Below, piece after piece: positions 1-6,014 of a stretch of 7,196 nt of DNA. Below the pieces are notes generated by a model. The model saw only the letters and a list, made by a program, of their open reading frames with translations. It was not told the DNA's origin and did not search any database. The translations under genes and the position numbers were made by a program. This DNA is from Phycisphaerae bacterium (GTDB lineage Bacteria > Planctomycetota > Phycisphaerae > SM23-33). Positions within the stretch are counted from its first letter, which is position 1. Each line of letters starts with the position of its first letter. The stretch is taken from positions 1 to 7,196 of the forward strand of contig JAUWQU010000189.1 in assembly GCA_030610965.1 (NCBI GenBank). Reading direction: 5' to 3'.

Positions 1-1758
1 ATGAACAGCGTTCGCGTGTTCCTCCAGTACATTGTCTACGAGGCGGACCCCGACGCGGCGATCAAGCGGATGGGCCAGTTCCTGGGAATCGCCGACAAGC
101 ACGGCATCTCGGTGATGTTCATCCTGTTCGACGACTGCTGGATCCAGGAGCCGAAACTCGGCAAGCAGCCCGATCCCATCCCTGGCGTTCACAACAGTCG
201 ATGGACCGCTTCTCCGGGCAAGAGCCGCAAGGCGAAAGAGTACTGGCCAAAGCTCCAGAAGTACGTCACCCACGTGGTCGGCCACTTCGCCAGGGACGAG
301 CGGGTGATCCTCTGGGACCTGTTCAACGAGGCGAAGGGAGAAAGCCGGCCGCTGGTCGAGGCGACGTTCCGGTGGGCACGCAGCGCGAACCCGACGCAAC
401 CGTTGAGCGCCTGCTGGCAGGCGCCCGATTTGTCGGACGTGATGACCTTTCACGACTACCACACGCCGAACGCAAAGAGTCTGGCGGCGCGAACCGCCGA
501 ACGGCCGGCCCTCTGTACCGAGTGCATCGCGCGAACCATCAACCCGCGATTCGAAGCCATTGTTCCGCCGATGGCGGAGGCCGGAATCGGCTGGTACATG
601 TGGGGATTGGTGAGGGGCCGAATCCAGACCGAGTATCCGTGGGGCTCGAAGAAGGGCGCCCCGAAACCGAAGGTCTGGTTCCACGACCTGCTGCACGAGG
701 ACGGCACGCCCTACGATCCCAAAGAGATCGAAATTATCCGCCGGTTTCCAAAAGAGTTCAAAATGCCCAAGCGAACCGACCGTTGGTCGAAAGAAAAAGC
801 ACGGAAGTGGTACGAAAACGTCGGGGCGATTCGAGGATGCAACTACCTGCCCCGAACGGCCACCAATACGACGGAAATGTGGCAAAAAGAGGCGTTCGAT
901 CCGAAGACGATCGACCAGGAATTGGCTTGGGCCAAATCGGTCGGAATGAACAGCCTGCGAGTCTTCGTGCAATACCTGGTTTGGGAGAAGGACCCCAATG
1001 GGTTGAAACAACGCATGGGCGAGTTTCTGCGGATTGCCGACTCGCACGGCATCAAGACGATGTGGGTGCTGTTCGACGATTGTGCGTTCGGCTATCCCGC
1101 GAAACATGAGCCGTACTTGGGCCCACAGGGCGACCCCAAGCCGGGCGAGTACGCGCCGTTTTGGACCCCAAGCCCGGGGCGCAAGCGAGTCGCGGACCGC
1201 AAGAAGGCCTGGCCGAAACTTCGCGAGTATGTGATGGACCTCGTCGGAACGTACCGCGACGACAAGCGCGTTCTGGCGTGGGACCTTTACAACGAGGCCC
1301 AGGGCAAGAACCGCCCGCTGATCGAGTCAGCGTTCGGCTGGGCGCGGCGCGCGAGCCCTTCCCAGCCGCTAACCACGTGTTGGCACGCACATGACTTGGC
1401 CGACGTGATCTCATTCCACTGCTACGGCTCACCGGCAAAAATGAAAGATATGATTGCCAAGCACAAGACACACGGCAGGCCGGTCCTTTGCACGGAGTGG
1501 CTATTGCGCCGCAACGGCAACACGGTTGCCAACATCCTGCCGGTGCTGGAAAAGGAAGGCGTCGGCTGGTTCATCTGGGGCCTGGTGACCGGTCGGACGC
1601 AGACCTCCATGCACTGGAGTTCCAAACCCGGTGATCCCATTCCCGACAATTGGCAGCACGATATCTTCCACGCCGACGGCAAGCCGTACCGCCCGAAAGA
1701 GATCAAGTTGTTTCGCAAGGTTTCACTGGAAAAGAACTCCGTAGAGAGAACGCCGTGA
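1..1758 (+). CDS. Tandem-duplicated GH5-like (cellulase/xylanase-type) glycoside hydrolase, 5' end missing
   Basis: The product is probably a secreted or periplasmic polysaccharide-active enzyme with two TIM-barrel domains. Copy 1 spans residues 1 to about 255 and copy 2 about 260-575; they align throughout at an offset of 315-325 residues, with roughly half the residues identical by eye. In each copy a strand ending WDLFNE/WDLYNE supplies the candidate acid/base (E110, E432), and LCTE supplies the candidate nucleophile (E174, E499), as in clan GH-A. WGLV-x-GR-x-QT (about 201-210 and 526-535) follows in both. The ATG at base 1 is not the true start: it matches Met316 inside copy 2, so about 50 barrel residues plus any signal peptide lie left of the window. 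The stop TGA at 1756 overlaps the next gene. The fold is fairly certain; substrate and exact family are not. Confidence 0.75.
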   Translation: MNSVRVFLQYIVYEADPDAAIKRMGQFLGIADKHGISVMFILFDDCWIQEPKLGKQPDPIPGVHNSRWTASPGKSRKAKEYWPKLQKYVTHVVGHFARDERVILWDLFNEAKGESRPLVEATFRWARSANPTQPLSACWQAPDLSDVMTFHDYHTPNAKSLAARTAERPALCTECIARTINPRFEAIVPPMAEAGIGWYMWGLVRGRIQTEYPWGSKKGAPKPKVWFHDLLHEDGTPYDPKEIEIIRRFPKEFKMPKRTDRWSKEKARKWYENVGAIRGCNYLPRTATNTTEMWQKEAFDPKTIDQELAWAKSVGMNSLRVFVQYLVWEKDPNGLKQRMGEFLRIADSHGIKTMWVLFDDCAFGYPAKHEPYLGPQGDPKPGEYAPFWTPSPGRKRVADRKKAWPKLREYVMDLVGTYRDDKRVLAWDLYNEAQGKNRPLIESAFGWARRASPSQPLTTCWHAHDLADVISFHCYGSPAKMKDMIAKHKTHGRPVLCTEWLLRRNGNTVANILPVLEKEGVGWFIWGLVTGRTQTSMHWSSKPGDPIPDNWQHDIFHADGKPYRPKEIKLFRKVSLEKNSVERTP

Positions 1759-2458
1759 AATCCAACTGTCTCAAGGCTGCTGCGATATGCCTGGCCACCT
1801 GTTTGTGGTCCGGCTGCCGGACGCAGACGGTGAGCCCGTCGACGTACATGGGCTGGAAAGGCTACGTTCTGCAGAACGATCTCGTGCGGCTGCACGTCGT
1901 GCCCGACATCGGCGGGCGAGTGATCCAGTACTCGCTGGGCGAGAAGGAGTTCTTCTGGGTCAATGCGGCGTTGGCCGGATCTACGCCTACAACAAGTGGA
2001 TCGACATGCCTGATAACCGCGCTGAGACCCCATACGTATTCGAGAGCGAGATACTCAGCCCCTTCGCCAGTCTCCAACCGGGCGAAACCTATACATGGCA
2101 ATACGAGTGGGCCGCCTGCCGCATCGGCGGGGACTTCCCCGTATTGGATTGCACGGACACGGGCGTTGTGTGCGAGCCCTTTGTCGCGCGATTCGACAGG
2201 GGGAAACTGCTCCTTAGCGGCCGGTTCGGAGTATTCCACCGGGCAACCGCCGGTCTGGTCTTCCGCGATGGAGATGGCAAGCTGCTTTCCCGTTCAAAAA
2301 ACCTTTGGCCGGTGACCCCTTCCAAACCCTTCGTGTTGCCGTCCGAGTCAAAGGTTGCTTCGCCCCCCGCCGGTGCTGCCGCGGTGGAACTTGTGATCCA
2401 TGACGAAAGCGAACGGGAATTGGGACGGCTGGCCTGCGCGGAGTTGAGCGCCCGCTAA
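1755..2458 (+). pseudogene. DUF4380-like lipoprotein gene with large internal deletion and frame change
   Basis: The GTG start at 1755 overlaps the upstream TGA (GTGA), with an AGAGAGA-type ribosome site just before it, which suggests an operon with the glycoside hydrolase. The first frame encodes a lipoprotein signal ending LWSGC (Cys21), then GWKGYVLQNDLVRLHVVPD and IGGRVIQYSLGEKEFFWVN, up to residue 75 at 1979. Beyond that the frame gives low-complexity nonsense, stopping at 2315. A plausible C-terminal half instead continues in the next frame from about 1973 (RIYAYNKWIDMPDN, later GGDFPVLDCTDTGVV) to TAA at 2456. As I recall, related full-length proteins have a long barrel-like middle between these segments, so about 150-200 residues seem lost, by a length not divisible by three. 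The family label comes from memory of the motifs. The gene may be truly decayed, or the deletion may be an assembly collapse. Confidence 0.65.
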
Positions 2459-2471
2459 TGCTGTGAGGCCG

Positions 2472-2490
2472 CGCCGCTGCTTCGGCGGCG
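2472..2490. terminator. GC-rich hairpin between convergent genes (weak terminator candidate)
   Basis: A six-base stem, CGCCGC pairing with GCGGCG around a seven-base loop, lies between the stops of the convergent lipoprotein remnant (2458) and the acetyltransferase (2511). No T-run follows on either strand, so intrinsic termination is only a possibility. In such GC-rich sequence a stem of this size can occur by chance. Confidence 0.25.
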
Positions 2491-2510
2491 GCGAGCCATC
2501 GGCGGCCCGG

Positions 2511-3440
2511 TCAGCTTGTCTCGGGGAGGAATGTCGGCATGGCGACGCCGCTGGGCGGCTGCCACGCCCCCAGGACTTGGCTGAAGTGGGTCTCGCAGTT
2601 GCGTGCGCCCCACGAGTAGGCCGTCCGCACCAGGGGCGAGCAGTCCACCGGCACGAGGAACACCGGCGTGCGGCCGCGGTGACGATCCAGTTCGGTCGCC
2701 AGCAGGGCTTCGGCCTGCGCGGGCGTGGCCGCCACGAGCGGGCCCACCATGTTGCAGCCGGCGTGGCCGCACGAGGCGCAGAAGCCCTCGATTGGGCCGC
2801 TGTCGCCCTGGTAGACCGACATGTGCCATAAGCCATCCTGGTTGTCGATGAAGTACCGGTAGTCCTTCTGCCGGCTGATCCCCCAGATGCGCTTCTCGAG
2901 TTCGGCCATGGCAGGCACGTCGGCCATCGCGGCCGGACGCACGCGATCCAGCCCGGCAACCGTTATGTCGAGCCCGTCCTTGGGCACTGGCAGAAGCATG
3001 TCCTGGTACGCGTAGCGGGGAACGAAGCCCGCCCGCGTGTACAGCGAGAAAGAATCGAGGTTCATGGCGCTGCTGACCAGTCGCAGCGGCTTGCCTTCGT
3101 TGCGGGCGAAGTCGATGATCCAGTTCAGCAGGGCCCGCGCCACGCCGGCGCCGGCGTAGTTGGGATGCGAGTTCATGATCCCCAACGATACGTGCGTCTC
3201 ACGCGGGTGGTAGAAGCACGAGCCGATCAGCCGCGAGTCGGTCGCGTTAACGGCCACGATGCCGCAGCCGGCGTCGAGCGCCTCGTAGACGTCAAAGAAC
3301 GCCTCCGTCACGCTGGGGCCGCCCGAGAAGATCGCCTGCCGGCCGTGCGTCTGGTACCAGTGGTTGGTGGAGGAGTAGATCAGGTCCGCCACGTCCAGCC
3401 GGTCCGCGAGCGTCATCTTCCGTATCAAGGTCTGTTTCAT
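2511..3440 (-). CDS. Two-domain GNAT-family N-acetyltransferase
   Basis: Predicted cytosolic acetyl-CoA-dependent N-acetyltransferase of 309 residues; the substrate is unknown. The N-terminal GNAT domain (residues 1 to about 150) contains the acetyl-CoA loop region HPNYAGAGVARALL (93-105) and the following N-x-x-S-x-x-LYTRAGF element (127-139) typical of GNAT motif B. The C-terminal half (about 166-309) resembles the second domain of YitH/HolE-like acetyltransferases (Acetyltransf_18 in Pfam, from memory). It contains a CASCGHAGC cysteine cluster at 221-229 and ends PTFLPETS. I chose ATG 3440 because AGGAAT lies just upstream at 3450-3445; a TTG at 3476 in the same frame has no such support and falls within repeats. 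The gene converges on the lipoprotein remnant, and the hairpin and octamer repeats lie directly upstream. The family is sure, the role is not. Confidence 0.85.
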   Translation of the reverse strand: MKQTLIRKMTLADRLDVADLIYSSTNHWYQTHGRQAIFSGGPSVTEAFFDVYEALDAGCGIVAVNATDSRLIGSCFYHPRETHVSLGIMNSHPNYAGAGVARALLNWIIDFARNEGKPLRLVSSAMNLDSFSLYTRAGFVPRYAYQDMLLPVPKDGLDITVAGLDRVRPAAMADVPAMAELEKRIWGISRQKDYRYFIDNQDGLWHMSVYQGDSGPIEGFCASCGHAGCNMVGPLVAATPAQAEALLATELDRHRGRTPVFLVPVDCSPLVRTAYSWGARNCETHFSQVLGAWQPPSGVAMPTFLPETS

Positions 3441-3444
3441 AGTA

Positions 3445-3450
3445 ATTCCT
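3445..3450 (-). promoter_or_regulatory. Ribosome binding site of the GNAT gene
   Basis: AGGAAT on the minus strand ends four bases before ATG 3440. It decides the start in favour of this ATG over the upstream in-frame TTG at 3476. Confidence 0.6.
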
Positions 3451-3460
3451 ATTCCATCGC

Positions 3461-3484
3461 ATGGGAAAATGGGCAAATGGGACG
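3461..3484 (+). repeat. Three tandem 8-bp repeats, ATGGGNNN
   Basis: Three consecutive octamers read ATGGGAAA, ATGGGCAA and ATGGGACG. They lie between the acetyltransferase ribosome site and the hairpin at 3479-3514, whose outer stem uses the third unit. This is a short degenerate tandem array that could come from slippage at the edge of a mobile element. Confidence 0.6.
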
Positions 3485-3514
3485 GTGATGCTCCGTAAGG
3501 AACATGGCTGTCCC
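3479..3514 (+). repeat. Long imperfect hairpin with GTAA tetraloop (REP-like palindrome)
   Basis: The arms 3479-3494 and 3499-3514 pair over 16 positions with two mismatches (3487/3506 and 3491/3502) and two G-T wobbles, closed by GTAA, a GNRA-type loop when read as plus-strand RNA. The outer stem is GGGAC/GTCCC. It is intergenic, 39 bases upstream of the acetyltransferase start. Such palindromes next to GGGGACAG strings are what I would expect at the subterminal end of an IS200/IS605 or REP-type element. No T-run follows, so a terminator is less likely. The structure is plain from pairing; the mobile-element reading is inference. Confidence 0.6.
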
Positions 3515-3597
3515 CTAGTTTTACTGCGGACTGTCATCTCGCCATGGTAGTCTGTTCTTTGGGCACGCGGTTTGATGAAAGACCCAGAACTAATCCG
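3508..3597 (-). other. Possible remnant of an IS200/REP-type transposable element
   Basis: Between the truncated DUF4276 frame and the hairpin there is no plausible gene. Read on the minus strand it holds ATG GCG AGA TGA (3545-3534, Met-Ala-Arg-stop) and ends in ACTAGGGGACAG (3519-3508). REP-associated Y1 transposases commonly start MAR, as I recall, and GGGGACAG strings often accompany them. A transposase body deleted between start codon and end is one reading. No catalytic HUH or tyrosine motif survives, so this is a weak call. Confidence 0.25.
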
Positions 3598-3765
3598 TTA
3601 AACGAGAAGGCCTCCCCGATAGTCCCTTCCCCTCTTTCGGCCTGTCTTCACTGCGCGAACGTCAGCGGCGACCTGATGGATATTACCCAGGTGCGGCACC
3701 AGCACCCTGTTCACATAGCGCTCCTCTGTTTGCCCTTCGGCCGTAATGTGCAGGCGACAGGCCAT
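3598..3765 (-). pseudogene. Truncated DUF4276 (Toprim-like) gene, N-terminal 55 codons only
   Basis: The ATG at 3765 shares its A with the ATPase stop (TAATG), so translation is coupled. The 55 residues begin MACRLHITAEGQTEERYVNR and contain V-K-TGRKRGRDYRGG. This matches the start of DUF4276 proteins (usually about 200 residues), where the strand ending in (V/A)EGQTEE is the first conserved glutamate element of a Toprim-like nuclease fold. The stop TAA comes at 3598, and neither of the other minus frames beyond it gives a recognisable continuation, so about three quarters of the protein is missing, including the later acidic residues. Loss probably came from a deletion at the element-like sequence just downstream. 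It should be inactive alone as a nuclease; a short regulatory peptide cannot be excluded. Confidence 0.7.
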
Positions 3766-4931
3766 TATGGACGCCCCCCCAGTACGTTCTTCTCCCACAA
3801 CTCGCTGGTCGTATATCGTTGTATCCAGTCCTCTAACCTCTTGGCATCGGGACGATGGCATCGCGTGCAGTTAAGCTGTTCATTTCGCTCGACCACAACT
3901 ATCTGTCCCAAATCAAACTCATCGACCAAACGCGTTGACTGCGTTGACAGGATGACCTGGCAACGGGCTCCAGCGGACTGGACCATGGAGGCAAGAACGG
4001 TGACCGCGTAAGGGTGAAGACCCAATTCCGGCTCGTCGATAATAATCACTGAGGGCAGTTTGTGAACGGGTTGCAGAAACAATGTTGCCAGCGCCATGAA
4101 CCTTAGGGTTCCGTCAGATAGCTGATGCGGACCGAACAGATACCCCGGTCGCCCTTTCTCTCGCCAGTTCAGCAGGATATAGTTCTCGTTGCGAGCGCTA
4201 GGTTCCAGGACGAAATCCTCGAACTGCGGAAAGGCCAGTCGTATCGTCTGCACAATACGGTCATAGTACTCCCGGTGTGCCTGTTTCACCGCGAGCAGAT
4301 ATGCCGCCAGATTGCCACTGTCCGCACGGAGGTAATCGGCGTCCTCGATATATCCAGCCTTGCGGATATTGGCCGTTGGCGACGTGTCATGAAACTGGTA
4401 CGTCCGACAACCAGCAAGCATTCCGTAAATCACTTTACAGGTGCGGTCTCCGCCATCCGCACATTCCTTCAGACGACTTTCCCGGTGGCCTGCACCCAAG
4501 ACCACTTCTTGAGGCCTCGGAAGCCCTTCCTGATGGAATTCCACGGCCTCATTGGTGAATATCAGCGTGTCGGGGGCTGCATCCGCCAGAGTCATCATGT
4601 AGCGGGTGCGGCGACCGGTCGCTGTGAACTCTATCTCTGCCTGCATCCTCGGAGTCACCTGCCGGCCGTAATGGAGCAAGCAGTCTGATCCGCCTTCTCG
4701 CCCGATGTATTCCTGCAATGCGCCTGTGGTCATGAAGTTAAGCATCTTGAAGAACGACACCAGGTTGCTCTTGCCTGCTCCATTGGCCCCCAAGAGAACA
4801 GTGATGTCGCCAAACTCGATAGTCTTGCCGCGATGGACCTCGGGGTCTGCGTCAACTGATGACCGGATTAACTCCGCATCGTAGCGGACTGATTTGTAGC
4901 CGTTCAGGCATATCTGCTTGAGCTTGTCCAT
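3765..4931 (-). CDS. AAA family ATPase (AAA_21/OLD-like), partner of DUF4276 protein
   Basis: Predicted SMC/ABC-like ATPase of 388 residues, of the type found beside DUF4276 proteins in candidate phage-defence pairs. Visible in order: N-terminal GYKSVRY strand; Walker A GANGAGKS (48-55); insert domain about 70-255; ABC-like signature HQLSDGT (269-275); Walker B SVIIIDEPELGLHP (294-307) with D299/E300; and ILSTQSTRL (327-335), where Gln stands in the usual H-loop position. The C-terminus ELWEKNVLGGRP is characteristic of ATPases of this pair, from memory. I chose ATG 4931 because GAAGGA lies eight bases upstream; ATG 4955, in frame, has no ribosome site. The gene is visibly lower in GC than thyX beside it. 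All ATPase motifs are intact although its partner is truncated. Family sure; defence role inferred. Confidence 0.88.
   Translation of the reverse strand: MDKLKQICLNGYKSVRYDAELIRSSVDADPEVHRGKTIEFGDITVLLGANGAGKSNLVSFFKMLNFMTTGALQEYIGREGGSDCLLHYGRQVTPRMQAEIEFTATGRRTRYMMTLADAAPDTLIFTNEAVEFHQEGLPRPQEVVLGAGHRESRLKECADGGDRTCKVIYGMLAGCRTYQFHDTSPTANIRKAGYIEDADYLRADSGNLAAYLLAVKQAHREYYDRIVQTIRLAFPQFEDFVLEPSARNENYILLNWREKGRPGYLFGPHQLSDGTLRFMALATLFLQPVHKLPSVIIIDEPELGLHPYAVTVLASMVQSAGARCQVILSTQSTRLVDEFDLGQIVVVERNEQLNCTRCHRPDAKRLEDWIQRYTTSELWEKNVLGGRP
3774..3780 (-). promoter_or_regulatory. G GGG GGG heptamer at the ATPase/DUF4276 junction
   Basis: Seven G residues (minus strand) lie in the ATPase frame as G-GGG-GGG, the X-XXY-YYZ phasing of a -1 slippery site. 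After a -1 slip the reading is Gly-Gly-Ala-Ser-Ile and then Met1 of the DUF4276 frame, skipping the TAA. Alternatively the run acts as a G-rich ribosome site eight bases before ATG 3765. No clear stimulatory stem was found downstream. The sequence fact is certain, the function is not. Confidence 0.35.
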
Positions 4932-4939
4932 ATTCTCGT

Positions 4940-4945
4940 TCCTTC
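4940..4945 (-). promoter_or_regulatory. Ribosome binding site of the AAA ATPase gene
   Basis: GAAGGA on the minus strand lies eight bases before ATG 4931 and overlaps the coding path from the alternative ATG at 4955, which favours the downstream start. Confidence 0.6.
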
Positions 4946-4997
4946 GGTCTGTCATGCTGGCGTCAGTCGATCACTGCAACACGTGGAACCTATACGC

Positions 4998-5010
4998 GGG
5001 ACAGTCACCA
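4998..5010 (+). repeat. GGGACAG end motif, inverted relative to 3508-3514
   Basis: GGGACAGTCACCA sits directly against the thyX stop. Its first seven bases are the inverted copy of CTGTCCC at 3508-3514, so the two face outward around the ATPase/DUF4276 block about 1.5 kb apart. The match is only seven bases (looser similarity continues for a few more), so it may be chance or two separate REP-like remnants. Confidence 0.35.
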
Positions 5011-5775
5011 TCACTTGCCTTCGCCCTGACCCCGCGTCTGCGGCCCGGCGTAGCGGAGCTTGATTTCGGCGTATTGGCCGCAGGTCATTTTGCCTTCGGG
5101 GCATCGGCCGGCGCGGATGCACTTTGGGCCGGCGCCGTCGAAGATGCTCGGGGCCACCTCTTTGGCCTGGGCGAGCATCTGCTCGGCCACGCCGCGGATT
5201 TCCCACTGGGCGCGGAGGCAGAGGCGTTCTTCGAAGAAGTGCAGCAGCTCGCGGGCGTTCATGGTGATGAATATCTTCGTCTCGCAGGCGTTGGGCAGAA
5301 CGTAGCGGGCGTCCTCGTTGCTGGCCTCGCCGGAAGCGCCGAGGGCCACGCTGAGCTTGCTGTAGCGATCGGCGATCAGCTCCATCGTCTGGCGGAAGTA
5401 CTCCACCGCATCGACGGCCTGGCCGTCAGCGTCCACCGTCTTGCCCGCCAGGCGCGGCGGCACGATGTAGTCGAACTCCGCGTGCCGGACGTAGCGCTGG
5501 CTGCGCTGGGAATAGCTTGCCAGGCGATGGCGGACGAGTTGGTGCGTCATGGCCCGGCTGACGCCTTCGACGAGGAACGTAAAGCTCGCGTGCTCGATGG
5601 GGCTCAGGTGCCCGAGCTTCTTGAGCATGGCCACGAACTTGCCCGCCCCGTCGGGGTCCTGGGCGAGGATGGCGTCGGTGTGGTCGGCATAGCACAGCCT
5701 GGCCGCGGCGGCGATAAGCTCCTCGGGGTCCGCGGTGTGCTGCACGAGTGTCACTCTGGCTTCGACGGGTTTCAT
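5011..5775 (-). CDS. thyX: Flavin-dependent thymidylate synthase ThyX
   Basis: Makes dTMP from dUMP using methylenetetrahydrofolate, FAD and NADPH, the alternative to ThyA; a cytosolic enzyme of DNA-precursor synthesis, tetrameric in the family. The ThyX motif RHR-x7-S is present at residues 82-92 within RHRLASYSQRSQRY. HLSPIEHASFTF (56-67), ARYVLPNACETKIFITMN (156-173) and ERLCLRAQWEIR (183-194) are the other conserved blocks. The 254-residue length is normal for a bacterial ThyX with an extended tail; the tail holds GPKC, RCPEG and TCG cysteines (219, 225, 232). I chose ATG 5775 because family similarity starts there; an in-frame TTG at 5811 is possible. Neither has a strong ribosome site. 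The stop is 56 bases upstream of the longest possible ATPase start (4955). High-GC third positions contrast with the ATPase. Confidence 0.96.
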   Translation of the reverse strand: MKPVEARVTLVQHTADPEELIAAAARLCYADHTDAILAQDPDGAGKFVAMLKKLGHLSPIEHASFTFLVEGVSRAMTHQLVRHRLASYSQRSQRYVRHAEFDYIVPPRLAGKTVDADGQAVDAVEYFRQTMELIADRYSKLSVALGASGEASNEDARYVLPNACETKIFITMNARELLHFFEERLCLRAQWEIRGVAEQMLAQAKEVAPSIFDGAGPKCIRAGRCPEGKMTCGQYAEIKLRYAGPQTRGQGEGK

Positions 5776-6014
5776 GCCCGCATGGTAGACGCTGAGGGCG
5801 GGGGGATGCAAGCGCGTGGCGGGTGGGACCCGGGAGCAACCCTACAGGCTCACTACGGAGACGCGGAGACTCAGATGACAGGAGAAAAGCTTTGGTCCCA
5901 GGGATTGCTATCCCTGGGCTTCGCGGTCTTTCACACAATCGCTGTGATTTGTCCCTGCTCGATATCCACTGACTGCCACTGGCGTGTCTTACCCTATGAC
6001 CTAAGAGCTAGGAG
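5776..6014. other. Intergenic region between HAD phosphatase and thyX
   Basis: These 239 bases hold no convincing gene. They contain the perfect hairpin at 5897-5918, a purine-rich ACGGAGACGCGGAGAC stretch (about 5856-5871) resembling two imperfect seven- to eight-base repeats, and two GAGCTAG heptamers at 6005-6018 (running into the stop of the HAD gene). The thyX promoter should lie here on the minus strand, but no clear -35/-10 pair is visible. Confidence 0.5.
5897..5918 (-). terminator. Perfect 9-bp hairpin downstream of the HAD phosphatase gene
   Basis: CCCAGGGAT pairs with ATCCCTGGG around the loop TGCT. It lies about 100 bases beyond the HAD phosphatase stop on its strand. Minus-strand sequence after the stem reads GACCAAAGCTTTTC, so a short T-run comes only some ten bases later. 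It could be a weak or factor-assisted terminator, or a small repeat palindrome. Confidence 0.4.

Noticed and set aside
201..1109. 302-codon plus-strand frame inside the glycoside hydrolase gene
   Set aside because: Alternative frame of an ORF with conserved catalytic motifs; Arg/Gly-rich.
1962..1990. Programmed frameshift joining the two lipoprotein frames
   Set aside because: No slippery sequence, and the motifs either side are ones expected to be far apart in the family, so a deletion explains it better.
1422..2033. 203-codon minus-strand frame across the GH/lipoprotein junction
   Set aside because: Antisense to recognisable coding on the plus strand, no ribosome site or domain.
4125..4688. 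187-codon plus-strand frame opposite the ATPase
   Set aside because: Antisense to the ATPase insert and core; no motif.
5935..5955. AATC/GATT inverted repeat as an operator
   Set aside because: Four-base arms only, with no second copy; chance is sufficient.
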